A stretch of DNA of 52,141 nucleotides from assembly GCA_028874195.1 (NCBI GenBank), contig JAPPLM010000002.1, positions 1-52,141 of the forward strand, given 5' to 3'. The stretch comes from Chloroflexota bacterium. GTDB taxonomy: Bacteria; Chloroflexota; UBA11872; VXOZ01. The notes below the pieces were generated by a model. The model did no database searches and had not been told where the DNA came from. It worked only from the letters and a program-made list of their open reading frames with translations. Both the position numbers and the translations under genes were made by a program. Positions 8,158-16,295 of this stretch are shown piece after piece; the stretch's first letter is position 1, and each line of letters begins with the position of its first letter.

Positions 8158-8928
8158 TCAAACCTTGAACAACCGTGCCGCGTTTTCGCGGAAGAGCCTC
8201 TGCTTCTCCGCGTCTGTAATCTGCGTCTCAGTTTCTATGCTGAGCTTTGCCGATTCATGATAGTGCAGCGGCGCGTTGGAGCCGAAGAGCACATGGTCCA
8301 GCCCAATCGTGTTGCAGAGCTTGGCGACGTCGTGGATGGGGCCTTGTACGCGGCTATTCTCAACATACAGGTTTTCCTGCTTGTCGACAGTGCGCCAAAT
8401 GCTCGTTACCTCCCCAAATCGCCCGCCCGTGACGAGAAAACGCACCTGCGGAAAGGCATTGACCGTTTGCGCAATGTCCCCGGCCCCAACATCCGGCACT
8501 ACCACCAACCGGTGGTGATGCCGCACGTCTTCGAGACCGATGGCTATCATAACGAGTAAATCACGTTCGCGCGCGATCTCCAGCAAGCGCAAGTTCTCCT
8601 GTCCCAGCAGTTCGTAGCCATGGTAATTGGGGTGCAGCCGTAGGTTGCGAGCGCCAAGTTCATTGAGGCAAATCTCCAGGTCTTCGTCCCATCCCGGATA
8701 CCCGGGGTTGAGAGTGTACGCGGGAATGAAGCGGTCCGCGTGGGCTTGCACTATGACATGGAGCTCTCGATTGCCTACGAGCAGATCCTTAAAGAAGACA
8801 TTCTCCAAACGCGAAACCACGGCCTTCTCAATGCCGAGATCATCCATCTTGCGCAGCAGTCTTTCCGGTTGGGAGTAAGGCAGCCGCCGAAACGGCCACT
8901 CGCCGACGTAGGCATTGCTATCTATCAC
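8158..8928 (-). CDS. Amidohydrolase-fold protein lacking metal-ligand motifs
   Basis: A 256-residue TIM-barrel protein that resembles the amidohydrolase 2 family (Pfam PF04909), with LRLHPNYHGYE mid-protein and VLFGSNAPLHY near the end. The usual ligands are replaced. The N-terminal DxHxH is D3-S-N5-A-Y7, the AHxGG motif is VTGGRFGE, and the GTDxP motif is GSNAP. It may therefore be metal-free, catalytically altered or inactive. Two canonical but distinct amidohydrolases lie upstream on the same strand, separated by a repeat element. The ATG start gives the expected first strand (MIDSNAYVGEWPF). Confidence 0.75.
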   Translation of the reverse strand: MIDSNAYVGEWPFRRLPYSQPERLLRKMDDLGIEKAVVSRLENVFFKDLLVGNRELHVIVQAHADRFIPAYTLNPGYPGWDEDLEICLNELGARNLRLHPNYHGYELLGQENLRLLEIARERDLLVMIAIGLEDVRHHHRLVVVPDVGAGDIAQTVNAFPQVRFLVTGGRFGEVTSIWRTVDKQENLYVENSRVQGPIHDVAKLCNTIGLDHVLFGSNAPLHYHESAKLSIETETQITDAEKQRLFRENAARLFKV

Positions 8929-8988
8929 GGTTCACCGCACCTTGTTGTGGTCTGGAATTGCTAGGAAGTTGCCCCGTTGTTCGCGGAA

Positions 8989-9095
8989 CCGTTCGTGCTG
9001 AGTGGGCTTCGTGAAGCCCATGTCGAAGCAAGAACTGCCCTTCGACCCTTCGGCAAGCTCAGAGCCTGCCCCGTACTTGATACGGGGGCGAACGG
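8989..9095. repeat. MITE-like element with 7-bp terminal inverted repeats
   Basis: CCGTTCG (8989-8995) and CGAACGG (9089-9095) bound 107 bases. Inside are hairpins GGGCTTC/GAAGCCC and CCCCGTA/TACGGGG, and a segment TTCGACCCTTCGGCAAGCTC typical of dispersed intergenic repeats known from many bacterial genomes. It fills the gap between two amidohydrolase genes. No target-site duplication was recognised. Confidence 0.6.
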
Positions 9096-9130
9096 ATAAG
9101 AATGCACGACACCACCTCTGAAAATAGCTT

Positions 9131-9901
9131 CTAAGCCCTGCACTCCGCCAGCACGCGCGCCATGTTTCCATAGAGAATCTTCTCTTTGTCTGCGCTCGGC
9201 AAGTCCGTGCCAAGCACTTTCGCAAGCTGCGATGGGAACGAACGGCCCGGCATGTCGGTACCGAAGATCACGCGCTCAGCCCCAGCGTGGTCGACGAGTA
9301 TTTGCACGCCGTCGGCATTGCACTCGTTACCTGCAATATCAAGCAAGACGTTTGGCGTACTGCGAAATACCTTAGCGCCGTATTCGTAGTCGCCGCCGGC
9401 ATGGGCAGCGATGATGGTGGCGTTGGGGTGGCGGCGCGCCAAATCGGCCACCATTTCCGGTGGCGATTCGCCGTACCCCAGCCCGCCTGCCTTGAGCCAC
9501 GTGTGTTGTAAGGCCGGCACGCGATAGTGTTCGCAGATTTCTACCATGCGGTCTACCCGGGGGTCGTCGCACGGCAGCGCATGCCAGAGCTTGAGACCCA
9601 CGAATCCGTGTTGTGACAAACGTCTTTCCAACTCCGCCGCCGCGGCATCAGCGTGGTAAGGATTCACGTAGCAAAAGCCGCGCACACGTTTCGGGTAGCG
9701 CTGCATGAGTTCGTACGTTTCATCATTGGAACGCGCGCAGAACTCCGCCGTCGGAAACGAGTACCGCGTCGCGTCCCCCACCGGACGAATGGCATACGTC
9801 ACGAGCACAGCATCGAACTGCTCCGCAATTGCGATCTGTTCCGCGAAGTCATCCAACGATTTGCCGACGTCCGTATGGACGTGAACGTCAATGATGGGCA
9901 T
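9131..9901 (-). CDS. Amidohydrolase 2 family metal-dependent hydrolase
   Basis: A 256-residue cytoplasmic TIM-barrel hydrolase of the amidohydrolase 2 family. Candidate metal ligands and catalytic residues are H7 and H9 (IIDVHVH), H133 (LQHTW), H167 (AAHAGG) and D216 (FGTDMP). Members act on C-N or C-C bonds, including decarboxylations of aromatic acids; the substrate here is unknown. It is a tandem paralogue of the gene at 10218, sharing long identical stretches such as AAHAGGDYEYGAKVFRS and FGTDMPGRSF. The array probably arose by duplication, later split by a repeat-rich spacer. Confidence 0.87.
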   Translation of the reverse strand: MPIIDVHVHTDVGKSLDDFAEQIAIAEQFDAVLVTYAIRPVGDATRYSFPTAEFCARSNDETYELMQRYPKRVRGFCYVNPYHADAAAAELERRLSQHGFVGLKLWHALPCDDPRVDRMVEICEHYRVPALQHTWLKAGGLGYGESPPEMVADLARRHPNATIIAAHAGGDYEYGAKVFRSTPNVLLDIAGNECNADGVQILVDHAGAERVIFGTDMPGRSFPSQLAKVLGTDLPSADKEKILYGNMARVLAECRA

Positions 9902-10217
9902 TAGAATATTCCGATAAAGTCCCCTACGCGCGCTCTGTCATTTCGAGCGCAGCGAGAAATCTAGGGTGCATGGACTAGGTTGTGTGAGCCCTTTAAGAGC
10001 AAGTTCGTCACTCCCGCGAAAGCGGAAATCACATCTCCTCCGTACTCGTGCATGCCGTCCCCAGCGGGGGACGAGCTCCCGCGCTTGGCAATAGATTCCT
10101 CGCTGCGCTCGGAATGACATGAAAGGTCAACACTGCCTAAGATCACGGCCTACTGTTAGGCGAACTGCCTAATCGCCTAGCTGCATTCTAGTCGAAGTGG
10201 ATCTCACCGCACCACTG
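9902..10217. repeat. Repeat-filled spacer with inverted pair of family C repeats
   Basis: GTCATTTCGAGCGCAGCGAG starts at 9937 and an inverted relative ends in CTCGGAATGACA at 10119, so the pair frames about 180 bases. Inside are degenerate palindromes (CCCGCGAAAGCGG near 10013, CCCCAGCGGGGG near 10060). Other family C copies are at 25649-25675 and 33775-33877. No gene is seen. Confidence 0.75.
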
Positions 10218-11018
10218 TCAATTCTGCGCCGCAAAGACCGAGGGGTCACCGATCGTCTTGGTCTGCGCCAGCACGCTCGCCATGTTCCCATAGAGTATCT
10301 TGTGCTTATCTTCTGCGGATAGGTCCGTGCCCAGCACTTTCGCCAACTGGGAGGAAAACGAGCGCCCGGGCATGTCGGTGCCAAAGATCACACGGTCAGC
10401 GCCGACGTGATTCACCAGAATTTCCACGTAACCCGCGTTGCACTCGTTGCCGCCAATGTCGAGCAAGACGTTTTCGCAGGAACGAAAGACTTTCGCGCCG
10501 TACTCGTAATCGCCGCCGGCATGGGCGGCAATGAGCGTCGTGCGCGGATGGCGCTTGGCCAGCGCGGCCACCATTCCTGGCGGTGACTCGCCCGCCTTCT
10601 GTCCGTTGGCCTTCTGCCACGTGTGCTGCAGGGCGGGCACGCGGAAGTGCGCGCAGATCTCCATCAAGGCATCGAGACGCGGATCGATACACGGCACGGC
10701 CACCCACAGCTTGAGTCCCACGAAACGTTGCTCCCGCAGCCGGTAGTCGAGTTCAGTGCACGCTTCATGCGCGTGGCCGGGGTTCACGTAGGCAAACCCG
10801 TGCACGCGGTCAGGATGGCGTTGCATCAGCTTCAATGTCTGATCGTTGCAGTCTCGAATAGTCTCCGGAGACGGATACTCGTGGTTGTTACCCGCGGCTA
10901 CGGGCCGGACGGAGTAGGTAACTAGCTGGACGTCAAATTGCTCGGCAATCGCAATTAGCTCAGCGAAGTCCTCCAAACGGCGCGAAACATGTGGGTGCAC
11001 GTGAACGTCAATAATCAC
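10218..11018 (-). CDS. Amidohydrolase 2 family metal-dependent hydrolase
   Basis: A 266-residue paralogue of the 9131-9901 protein. The ligand set is complete: H6 and H8 (IIDVHVH), H132 (LQHTW), H166 (AAHAGG) and D215 (FGTDMP). I prefer the GTG at 11018, which gives the same N-terminus as the paralogue. An in-frame GTG at 11045 has no visible ribosome-binding site. The protein has about 15 extra C-terminal residues (TKTIGDPSVFAAQN). It follows the sugar-binding protein gene at 11207 on the same strand, with a strong hairpin between them that probably separates the transcripts. Confidence 0.85.
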   Translation of the reverse strand: MIIDVHVHPHVSRRLEDFAELIAIAEQFDVQLVTYSVRPVAAGNNHEYPSPETIRDCNDQTLKLMQRHPDRVHGFAYVNPGHAHEACTELDYRLREQRFVGLKLWVAVPCIDPRLDALMEICAHFRVPALQHTWQKANGQKAGESPPGMVAALAKRHPRTTLIAAHAGGDYEYGAKVFRSCENVLLDIGGNECNAGYVEILVNHVGADRVIFGTDMPGRSFSSQLAKVLGTDLSAEDKHKILYGNMASVLAQTKTIGDPSVFAAQN

Positions 11019-11164
11019 AACATTCGCGCTCTTCTCGTTCAACACCGAGCATTACGCGGCAATTGGCGTTGCATCGGGCCACCGACCAACGGCCGACACA
11101 CAGCTACATACTGCCGTGGTGTCTCTGGCAACTGCGGGGCCGGCGCAAGTCTATGTGAAGAGTT

Positions 11165-11198
11165 CCCTGGCTAAACGGCTCCCACCGTTTAGCCAGGG
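11165..11198. terminator. Hairpin terminator, perfect 14-bp stem
   Basis: CCCTGGCTAAACGG (11165-11178) pairs perfectly with CCGTTTAGCCAGGG (11185-11198) across a 6-base loop. It starts nine bases past the stop of the sugar-binding protein gene on the minus strand. A TTTT lies beyond it only on the plus strand (from 11201), and AAAA precedes it on the minus strand, so it could act in both directions. Confidence 0.75.
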
Positions 11199-11206
11199 CA
11201 TTTTGC

Positions 11207-12634
11207 CTACCAACCCCCCACAAGATCCTGCCACTTGGCGATGATATTGTTCCACTCTTGCTCGACGTTTGCGAGACCCTCTTGAATGGTGATGTTCCCC
11301 GCCATGACGTCGGGCAAGAATCTACTCAACGACGTCCGCATCTCATCCGCACCGGGGATCGGCAGCGTATGCGATGCGCGGAATGGGATCTGGTAGCTCT
11401 GGTGTTCGAGGAACGGATCGCCCTCGGTGAAATCGGGCGAGTTGGCGACCGAAAGCCGAATAGGTACGCGGTCCCAGTCTTTCGCCCAGCGGAGGTTATT
11501 CTCCGGTCGCGACACGAACTCGATCCAGGCAAACGCCTCTTCGGGCACTGTCGTCCACGACGCCATAATCCATATGTGATGCCCACTCCAACTCGCCTGG
11601 CGCACTGCATTCGGCGGTTTGGGGTGCTCGATGAAGCCAAATTCGAATTCCGGGTCAATTGGGTAGATCTCCGCCTTGCGCGTGGAGTACGTGGCGTACA
11701 TTGTGGCGGTAAAGTCGTTGACGAGCGCGGCGCCACGCGGAGAGCCGGACGGGCGCGCAGTCTTGTGCAACGCAGCCAGCGCATCCCAGCCGCCCTGCAT
11801 GTCGTTAATCTTCTTGACCCAGGTTAGGGCCTCGACGGCCTCGGGACCATTGATCGCCGCCTTGGTCAGATCGTCACTTACGCGCTGTCCGCCGAGCTGC
11901 AAGAACGGCGTAATCCACTGGAACCGGCCGCCGCTGCCCCATTCGGGGGGAAACCCCGCCACTATGACGTTTCCTGCACCATCCTTGCGCATGGTTTTCT
12001 GGATGACCGATTCAAGCTCATCCCACGTGGTGGGGCCGTTGTCCGGATCCAAACCGTTTTCCACAAAGATCCCTTTGTGGAGGTAGAGAACGCGTAGATC
12101 CGGGCCGTAAGGAAAGCCGTATAGCTGACCGTCTTTGCTCCAGATCATGTTCTCCGTCAGACTTTGCCAAATGTCCTCCATATCGATATTGGAGCCCTTG
12201 ACGAGGTCATTCAGGCCGCGCGCCTGGCCGAGGGCGCCGTGCTCGATGGCATGCCACTCGCCCCAGGAACTGATGTCGTGAGGAGTGCCGGCGGCAAACG
12301 CAGTACGAAATGCGGCATAGCGTTCGCCCGAATTGCTGGACGGCGGATTGACGTCGAAGTCGATGTGCGGATTCTCAGCGCGAAACTCCGCCACCAACTC
12401 TGCGGAAATCCCTTCCTCTTCTTGGAACTTGAAGTACGGGTGCGTGGCAAAGAGCACGTACACGCTCTCTTTGGCCGGCGCGTCGGCTTCTGCTTGCGGC
12501 GCTTCCGCTTGCGGTGCTTCTGCCGCCGGCTGTACGGGCACGGCGCCACAGGCTGCGAGCGCAACCATTGCCAGTGCACTACCCGAACCGGCCAGGACGT
12601 TTCGACGGGATATTCGCTGTTCTTGCAATTCCAT
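11207..12634 (-). CDS. Extracellular sugar-type solute-binding lipoprotein (family 1), Tat signal
   Basis: A 475-residue ABC-importer binding protein of the SBP_bac_1 type. The N-terminus has a twin-arginine motif (SRRNVL, R10-R11), a hydrophobic stretch and a lipobox LAAC with the lipidated Cys at C29, then a short EAPQA repeat linker. The binding domain follows, with blocks such as PTTWDELESV and the C-terminal EAFAWIEFVSRPENN typical of sugar-binding members. I start at the ATG at 12634, which has AAAGG about seven bases upstream; a TTG at 12664 is less likely. No cognate permease or ATPase is adjacent, so partners must be encoded elsewhere. The ligand is unknown. Confidence 0.87.
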   Translation of the reverse strand: MELQEQRISRRNVLAGSGSALAMVALAACGAVPVQPAAEAPQAEAPQAEADAPAKESVYVLFATHPYFKFQEEEGISAELVAEFRAENPHIDFDVNPPSSNSGERYAAFRTAFAAGTPHDISSWGEWHAIEHGALGQARGLNDLVKGSNIDMEDIWQSLTENMIWSKDGQLYGFPYGPDLRVLYLHKGIFVENGLDPDNGPTTWDELESVIQKTMRKDGAGNVIVAGFPPEWGSGGRFQWITPFLQLGGQRVSDDLTKAAINGPEAVEALTWVKKINDMQGGWDALAALHKTARPSGSPRGAALVNDFTATMYATYSTRKAEIYPIDPEFEFGFIEHPKPPNAVRQASWSGHHIWIMASWTTVPEEAFAWIEFVSRPENNLRWAKDWDRVPIRLSVANSPDFTEGDPFLEHQSYQIPFRASHTLPIPGADEMRTSLSRFLPDVMAGNITIQEGLANVEQEWNNIIAKWQDLVGGW

Positions 12635-12931
12635 CACATTGCCTTTCCCACTCGTTACACCCAATTGTTCTTAAGCCAATCGAGCGTGTCTACGACAGCA
12701 TCCTACGCGGCCACCCAACGGTGACTCTTTGGTGGATTCTGCCATCCTGTCCACACCTCCTCTCTAGCTCGATGATGCTTTCCCTGAGCGCGACGCGCTG
12801 ATTGACGTTACACCATTAGAATACACTACGCGGCACTAATACCCACTTGATCTTTCGCGTGGGACGTGCGAGGAGGCCATGCTTACATACGAAACGAACT
12901 CAAGCGCTGCGAGCCGGCTGCCGCGGAGTTG

Positions 12932-13708
12932 CTAGAGAATCTGGGAAAGGAAGCGCCGCACCCGCTCATGCCGTGGATTATTGAAGAATTCATCCGGCGG
13001 CAGGTCTTCGACGATCTGGCCCTCGTCGAACATGACGATGCGGTCGGCGACTTCGCGGGCAAAGCCCAACTCATGGGTAATGGCGACAATTGTCATCTGG
13101 TGGGAAGCAGCCAGTTCTTTCATTACTTCCAAGACTTCCTTGATCATCTCGGGATCCAGAGCCGACGTGGGTTCGTCAAAGAGCATGATCTTGGGATTCA
13201 TTGCCAACGCGCGCGCGATGGCGACCCGCTGCTGCTGCCCGCCGGAGAGTTCGCCGGGGTACTTTTCGGCCTGTTCAGGAATGCCTACGCGCTCCAGCAA
13301 CTGCATCGCGCTCGCATCCGCCTCGTCCATGGGGGTCTTACGCACCTTAGTCGGGGCCAGTGTGATATTGCGCATGACCGTGAGGTGAGGAAAGAGGTTG
13401 AACGACTGGAAGACCATACCGACTTCACTGCGAATGGCGTCGATATTGCGGACGTCTTCGGTCATCTCAACGCCGTCCACGATAATGTCGCCGCGCTGAT
13501 GTTGCTCCAGACGGTTGATGGTCCGAATGAACGTAGATTTGCCTGATCCCGAGGGGCCGATGACGACAACCACCTCACCGCGACCGACCGTGGTGGTGAC
13601 TCCGCGCAGAGCATGGAAGTTGCCAAACCACTTATGCACGTCGCGGGCAACAATGATGTTGTCTTGCTCAGACGCCGGATCCGCTGCTACCGCTGTTTCT
13701 GTTGCCAC
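12932..13708 (-). CDS. aapP: Polar amino-acid ABC transporter ATP-binding protein (AapP/GlnQ type)
   Basis: A 258-residue ATPase of the polar amino-acid uptake family. It shows Walker A GPSGSGKST, a Q-loop (VFQSFNLFP), signature LSGGQQQR, Walker B IMLFDEPTSALDP and an H-loop THE. The start is the GTG at 13708 behind GGAGG; the in-frame TTG at 13720 overlaps that ribosome-binding site. It is the last gene of the five-gene importer operon and energises the two permeases just upstream. The end FFNNPRHERVRRFLSQIL is the family's usual C-terminus. Confidence 0.93.
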   Translation of the reverse strand: MATETAVAADPASEQDNIIVARDVHKWFGNFHALRGVTTTVGRGEVVVVIGPSGSGKSTFIRTINRLEQHQRGDIIVDGVEMTEDVRNIDAIRSEVGMVFQSFNLFPHLTVMRNITLAPTKVRKTPMDEADASAMQLLERVGIPEQAEKYPGELSGGQQQRVAIARALAMNPKIMLFDEPTSALDPEMIKEVLEVMKELAASHQMTIVAITHELGFAREVADRIVMFDEGQIVEDLPPDEFFNNPRHERVRRFLSQIL

Positions 13709-13781
13709 GATTGCCTCCAAGTGTCTTTGGTGCCCGCAGTCTCAAGTCCATCCTACAAAGGTGTTTGTAAATCAGCTTCGT

Positions 13782-15020
13782 TTACCGCCGGCCCACGCCG
13801 AGACGCCGTTCCACGCGTCGGCTGGCGTAGGACATTGTATACGTAAAGAGCCAGAAGACGACTGCCACAAAGATTAAGTTTTCGCGTCCGTTATCAGTAA
13901 ATTGCACGTTGCCCTGCACGATCGAGCGTCCCATTTCCAGGATGTCGAGCATGCCGACAATGTAGACGAGGCTCGTGTCCTTGAACAGGGCGATGAATTG
14001 CCCCACGATTGCCGGTATCACGTTACGAATTGCCTGCGGCAACTGGATGAGCATTGTGACCTGCCAGCCGGGCAGACCGAGCGCGCGCGCAGCTTCAGCT
14101 TGGCCGGGATGCAAGCCCTGCAGGCCGCCGCGTATGTTTTCAGCCGTATAGGCCGCCGAAAAGAGCGTGATAACAATCGCCGCCCGCGTCACAGAGTCGA
14201 CGGGGAAGTTCGCCGGCAAGGCCAACGGTACCAGCACTTGGGACATAAAGAGCAGCGTAATCAAAGGCACGCCGCGAAAGACTTCGATAAAGACGACGCA
14301 CAGGACCTTTACAACCGGGAGTGAACTCCGCCGCCCCAGGGCCAGCAGTATGCCAATGGGGAAGGCAAAGAAGATGCCGGATACCGCCAGGATGAGGTTG
14401 AGCATCAGCCCGCCCCACTTGCGCGGCGCGACTTCTTCCATGCCGGGGACCCCCGGTATGCCGTTAAGTATCAGCAGCAAGAGCACATAGATTGCGATGC
14501 CGCCCAGCACGAAGTTGCGCGGGCGCGCCGTCTTGGCATTGCTGCCCAACAGGTAGCCAATGCCCAGCGTCAGGAGATTGCCCAAGATGAAGGCACGCAC
14601 CCACCACGGCATCACCACGCCTTCATGGAACATTCCGTAGGGCAGCACTCCAAGCAGAACAGTGACAACTCCGTAGCCAATGGCAATGCGCCGGGCGGCC
14701 CCACCCCACATGGCGGCAGCCATGCCAAACAGGATCGAGACCAACAACCAGCCGATCAGCGGCCGCCAGGCATGTTCGGTGGGGTAGAGACCGATGGCAT
14801 ACTGCTGGGGTCTGCTTGTTATGACCGTCCAGTCGGCAGGGCCAACCAGCCAGCTCACCATCGACCACACAGCCCACAAGATTATGGGCACGGTGACAAC
14901 GGTCACCAAGCCGCTGAGCCAATTGCCAAATAGATTAGCTTTGGCCCAACCGATCCAGCCTGTTTCCGTGCGCGGCGGCGGCAATGATGGCGCCGGTTGC
15001 CACGCTTCCACGGTAGCCAT
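13782..15020 (-). CDS. aapM: Amino-acid ABC transporter permease (AapM type)
   Basis: A 412-residue inner-membrane permease with several hydrophobic segments. The C-terminal half is the His/Glu/Gln/Arg-opine permease domain with the EAA coupling loop (EAARALGLPGWQVTMLIQLP) that contacts the ATPase. The long N-terminal membrane region is typical of AapM proteins, as opposed to short GlnP permeases. It starts seven bases after the stop of the partner permease. The two probably form the heterodimeric channel for general L-amino acids. Confidence 0.9.
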   Translation of the reverse strand: MATVEAWQPAPSLPPPRTETGWIGWAKANLFGNWLSGLVTVVTVPIILWAVWSMVSWLVGPADWTVITSRPQQYAIGLYPTEHAWRPLIGWLLVSILFGMAAAMWGGAARRIAIGYGVVTVLLGVLPYGMFHEGVVMPWWVRAFILGNLLTLGIGYLLGSNAKTARPRNFVLGGIAIYVLLLLILNGIPGVPGMEEVAPRKWGGLMLNLILAVSGIFFAFPIGILLALGRRSSLPVVKVLCVVFIEVFRGVPLITLLFMSQVLVPLALPANFPVDSVTRAAIVITLFSAAYTAENIRGGLQGLHPGQAEAARALGLPGWQVTMLIQLPQAIRNVIPAIVGQFIALFKDTSLVYIVGMLDILEMGRSIVQGNVQFTDNGRENLIFVAVVFWLFTYTMSYASRRVERRLGVGRR

Positions 15021-15027
15021 AGACCAA

Positions 15028-16218
15028 CTAGCCTCCGGTGAACTGGATATGGCGGTTATAGAGATTGCCGATCAATGAGTACGTGAGACTGTAGAGCAGG
15101 TAGATGCCCATGATGATGAGAAATATGGTGACCGCCGGGGCAGTCTGGGTCATGGTCTTGGCAACGCTCGTCAAGTCTGCGTAGCCGATGGCCAGCGCCA
15201 GACTGCTATTCTTTGTTAGGTTGAGGTACTGGCTAATCATGGGCGGAACGATCACGCGCAACGCTTGCGGGAAGGTCACAAAGCGCAGCGTCTGCATCGT
15301 ACCCAAGCCCAAGGAGCGGGACGCTTCGCCCTGGCCGCGGGACACGGACTGTAGCCCGCCGCGCACGATTTCCGCGATAAATGCGGCCGTATAGATGATC
15401 AATCCCACCAGCAAGGCCGTCAATTCAATGGAAATCGTGTAGCCGCCTACCGGATGACCGAAGCGGCCCGCCGGTTCCGGCACGCTCATGACATAAGGCG
15501 CATCGCCAATGGCCACCCATACCAGCCAGGCCACGAATGATCCCGCGATGACGACGCCGATGGCTCCCAGCCAGGGACACGACGGCCGGCCGGTGCGCTC
15601 CTCGCGGCGTTCCAGGAGCATCTTTGTTACGATCCCCAACGCAATAGCCAAAACTACGCAGAGCAACCAGAGCCCCGGCCGCTGCTGCCCCTCCGGCCAC
15701 GGAAACGACAGACCCGCATTGTTGTTCAGGTAAATGGCATTGAACAGGATTATCCCTTCTCGTACCGGCGGCAATCCCAGCAACAAGATGTACCAGAAGA
15801 TTAGTTGGACGAGTAGGGGCACATTGCGGAAGACTTCCACGTAGACCGTGGCAACCTTGCTGATTACCCAATTACCGGATAACTGCACCGCGCCCACAAT
15901 GATGCCGAGCATGGTGGCAAGGATCACACCCACCACCGACACCATCAGCGTATTCGTCGCCGCCACGAGGAAGGCATAGGCGAAGGTATCGCTCTCTTCG
16001 TAAGGCAACAGATGTTCGCTGATGGGAGTGGAGTACTCCCGGTTCAGAAAGGAAAAACCAAAGGGAATATCACGCTGCACCATCGCGGACGAGACATTGG
16101 ACAGGAAGAACGCCACCGCCGCCACCACGAGAATTCCCGACACGATCTGGGCAGTCCAGCTTAGGATGCGGGAGTGCCGCCAAATGGGAATACCTTGGTA
16201 TGTTAGCGAAAGTCGCAC
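15028..16218 (-). CDS. aapQ: Amino-acid ABC transporter permease (AapQ type)
   Basis: A 396-residue inner-membrane permease. The EAA loop reads EASRSLGLGTMQTLRFVTFP, followed by QALRVIVPPMISQYLNLTKNSS. Predicted membrane segments surround a long central insertion with WPEGQQ, as in AapQ. The GTG start has AGGG about ten bases upstream. The gene lies 77 bases after the second binding protein; that gap holds a small stem-loop at 16257-16272. Together with aapM it forms the membrane channel. Confidence 0.9.
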   Translation of the reverse strand: MRLSLTYQGIPIWRHSRILSWTAQIVSGILVVAAVAFFLSNVSSAMVQRDIPFGFSFLNREYSTPISEHLLPYEESDTFAYAFLVAATNTLMVSVVGVILATMLGIIVGAVQLSGNWVISKVATVYVEVFRNVPLLVQLIFWYILLLGLPPVREGIILFNAIYLNNNAGLSFPWPEGQQRPGLWLLCVVLAIALGIVTKMLLERREERTGRPSCPWLGAIGVVIAGSFVAWLVWVAIGDAPYVMSVPEPAGRFGHPVGGYTISIELTALLVGLIIYTAAFIAEIVRGGLQSVSRGQGEASRSLGLGTMQTLRFVTFPQALRVIVPPMISQYLNLTKNSSLALAIGYADLTSVAKTMTQTAPAVTIFLIIMGIYLLYSLTYSLIGNLYNRHIQFTGG

Positions 16219-16256
16219 TGGCTCAAATCCCTACGCGGTTGTGCTACGGGCATCAA

Positions 16257-16272
16257 ATACTGAAAGCAGTAT
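16257..16272 (-). other. Small intercistronic stem-loop
   Basis: ATACTG (16257-16262) and CAGTAT (16267-16272) pair perfectly around a four-base loop between the second binding protein and aapQ. There is no T-run. It may mark an mRNA processing or stabilising site that favours binding-protein expression. Confidence 0.35.
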
Positions 16273-16295
16273 ACACGAATCCGTCTGTCGAACAG

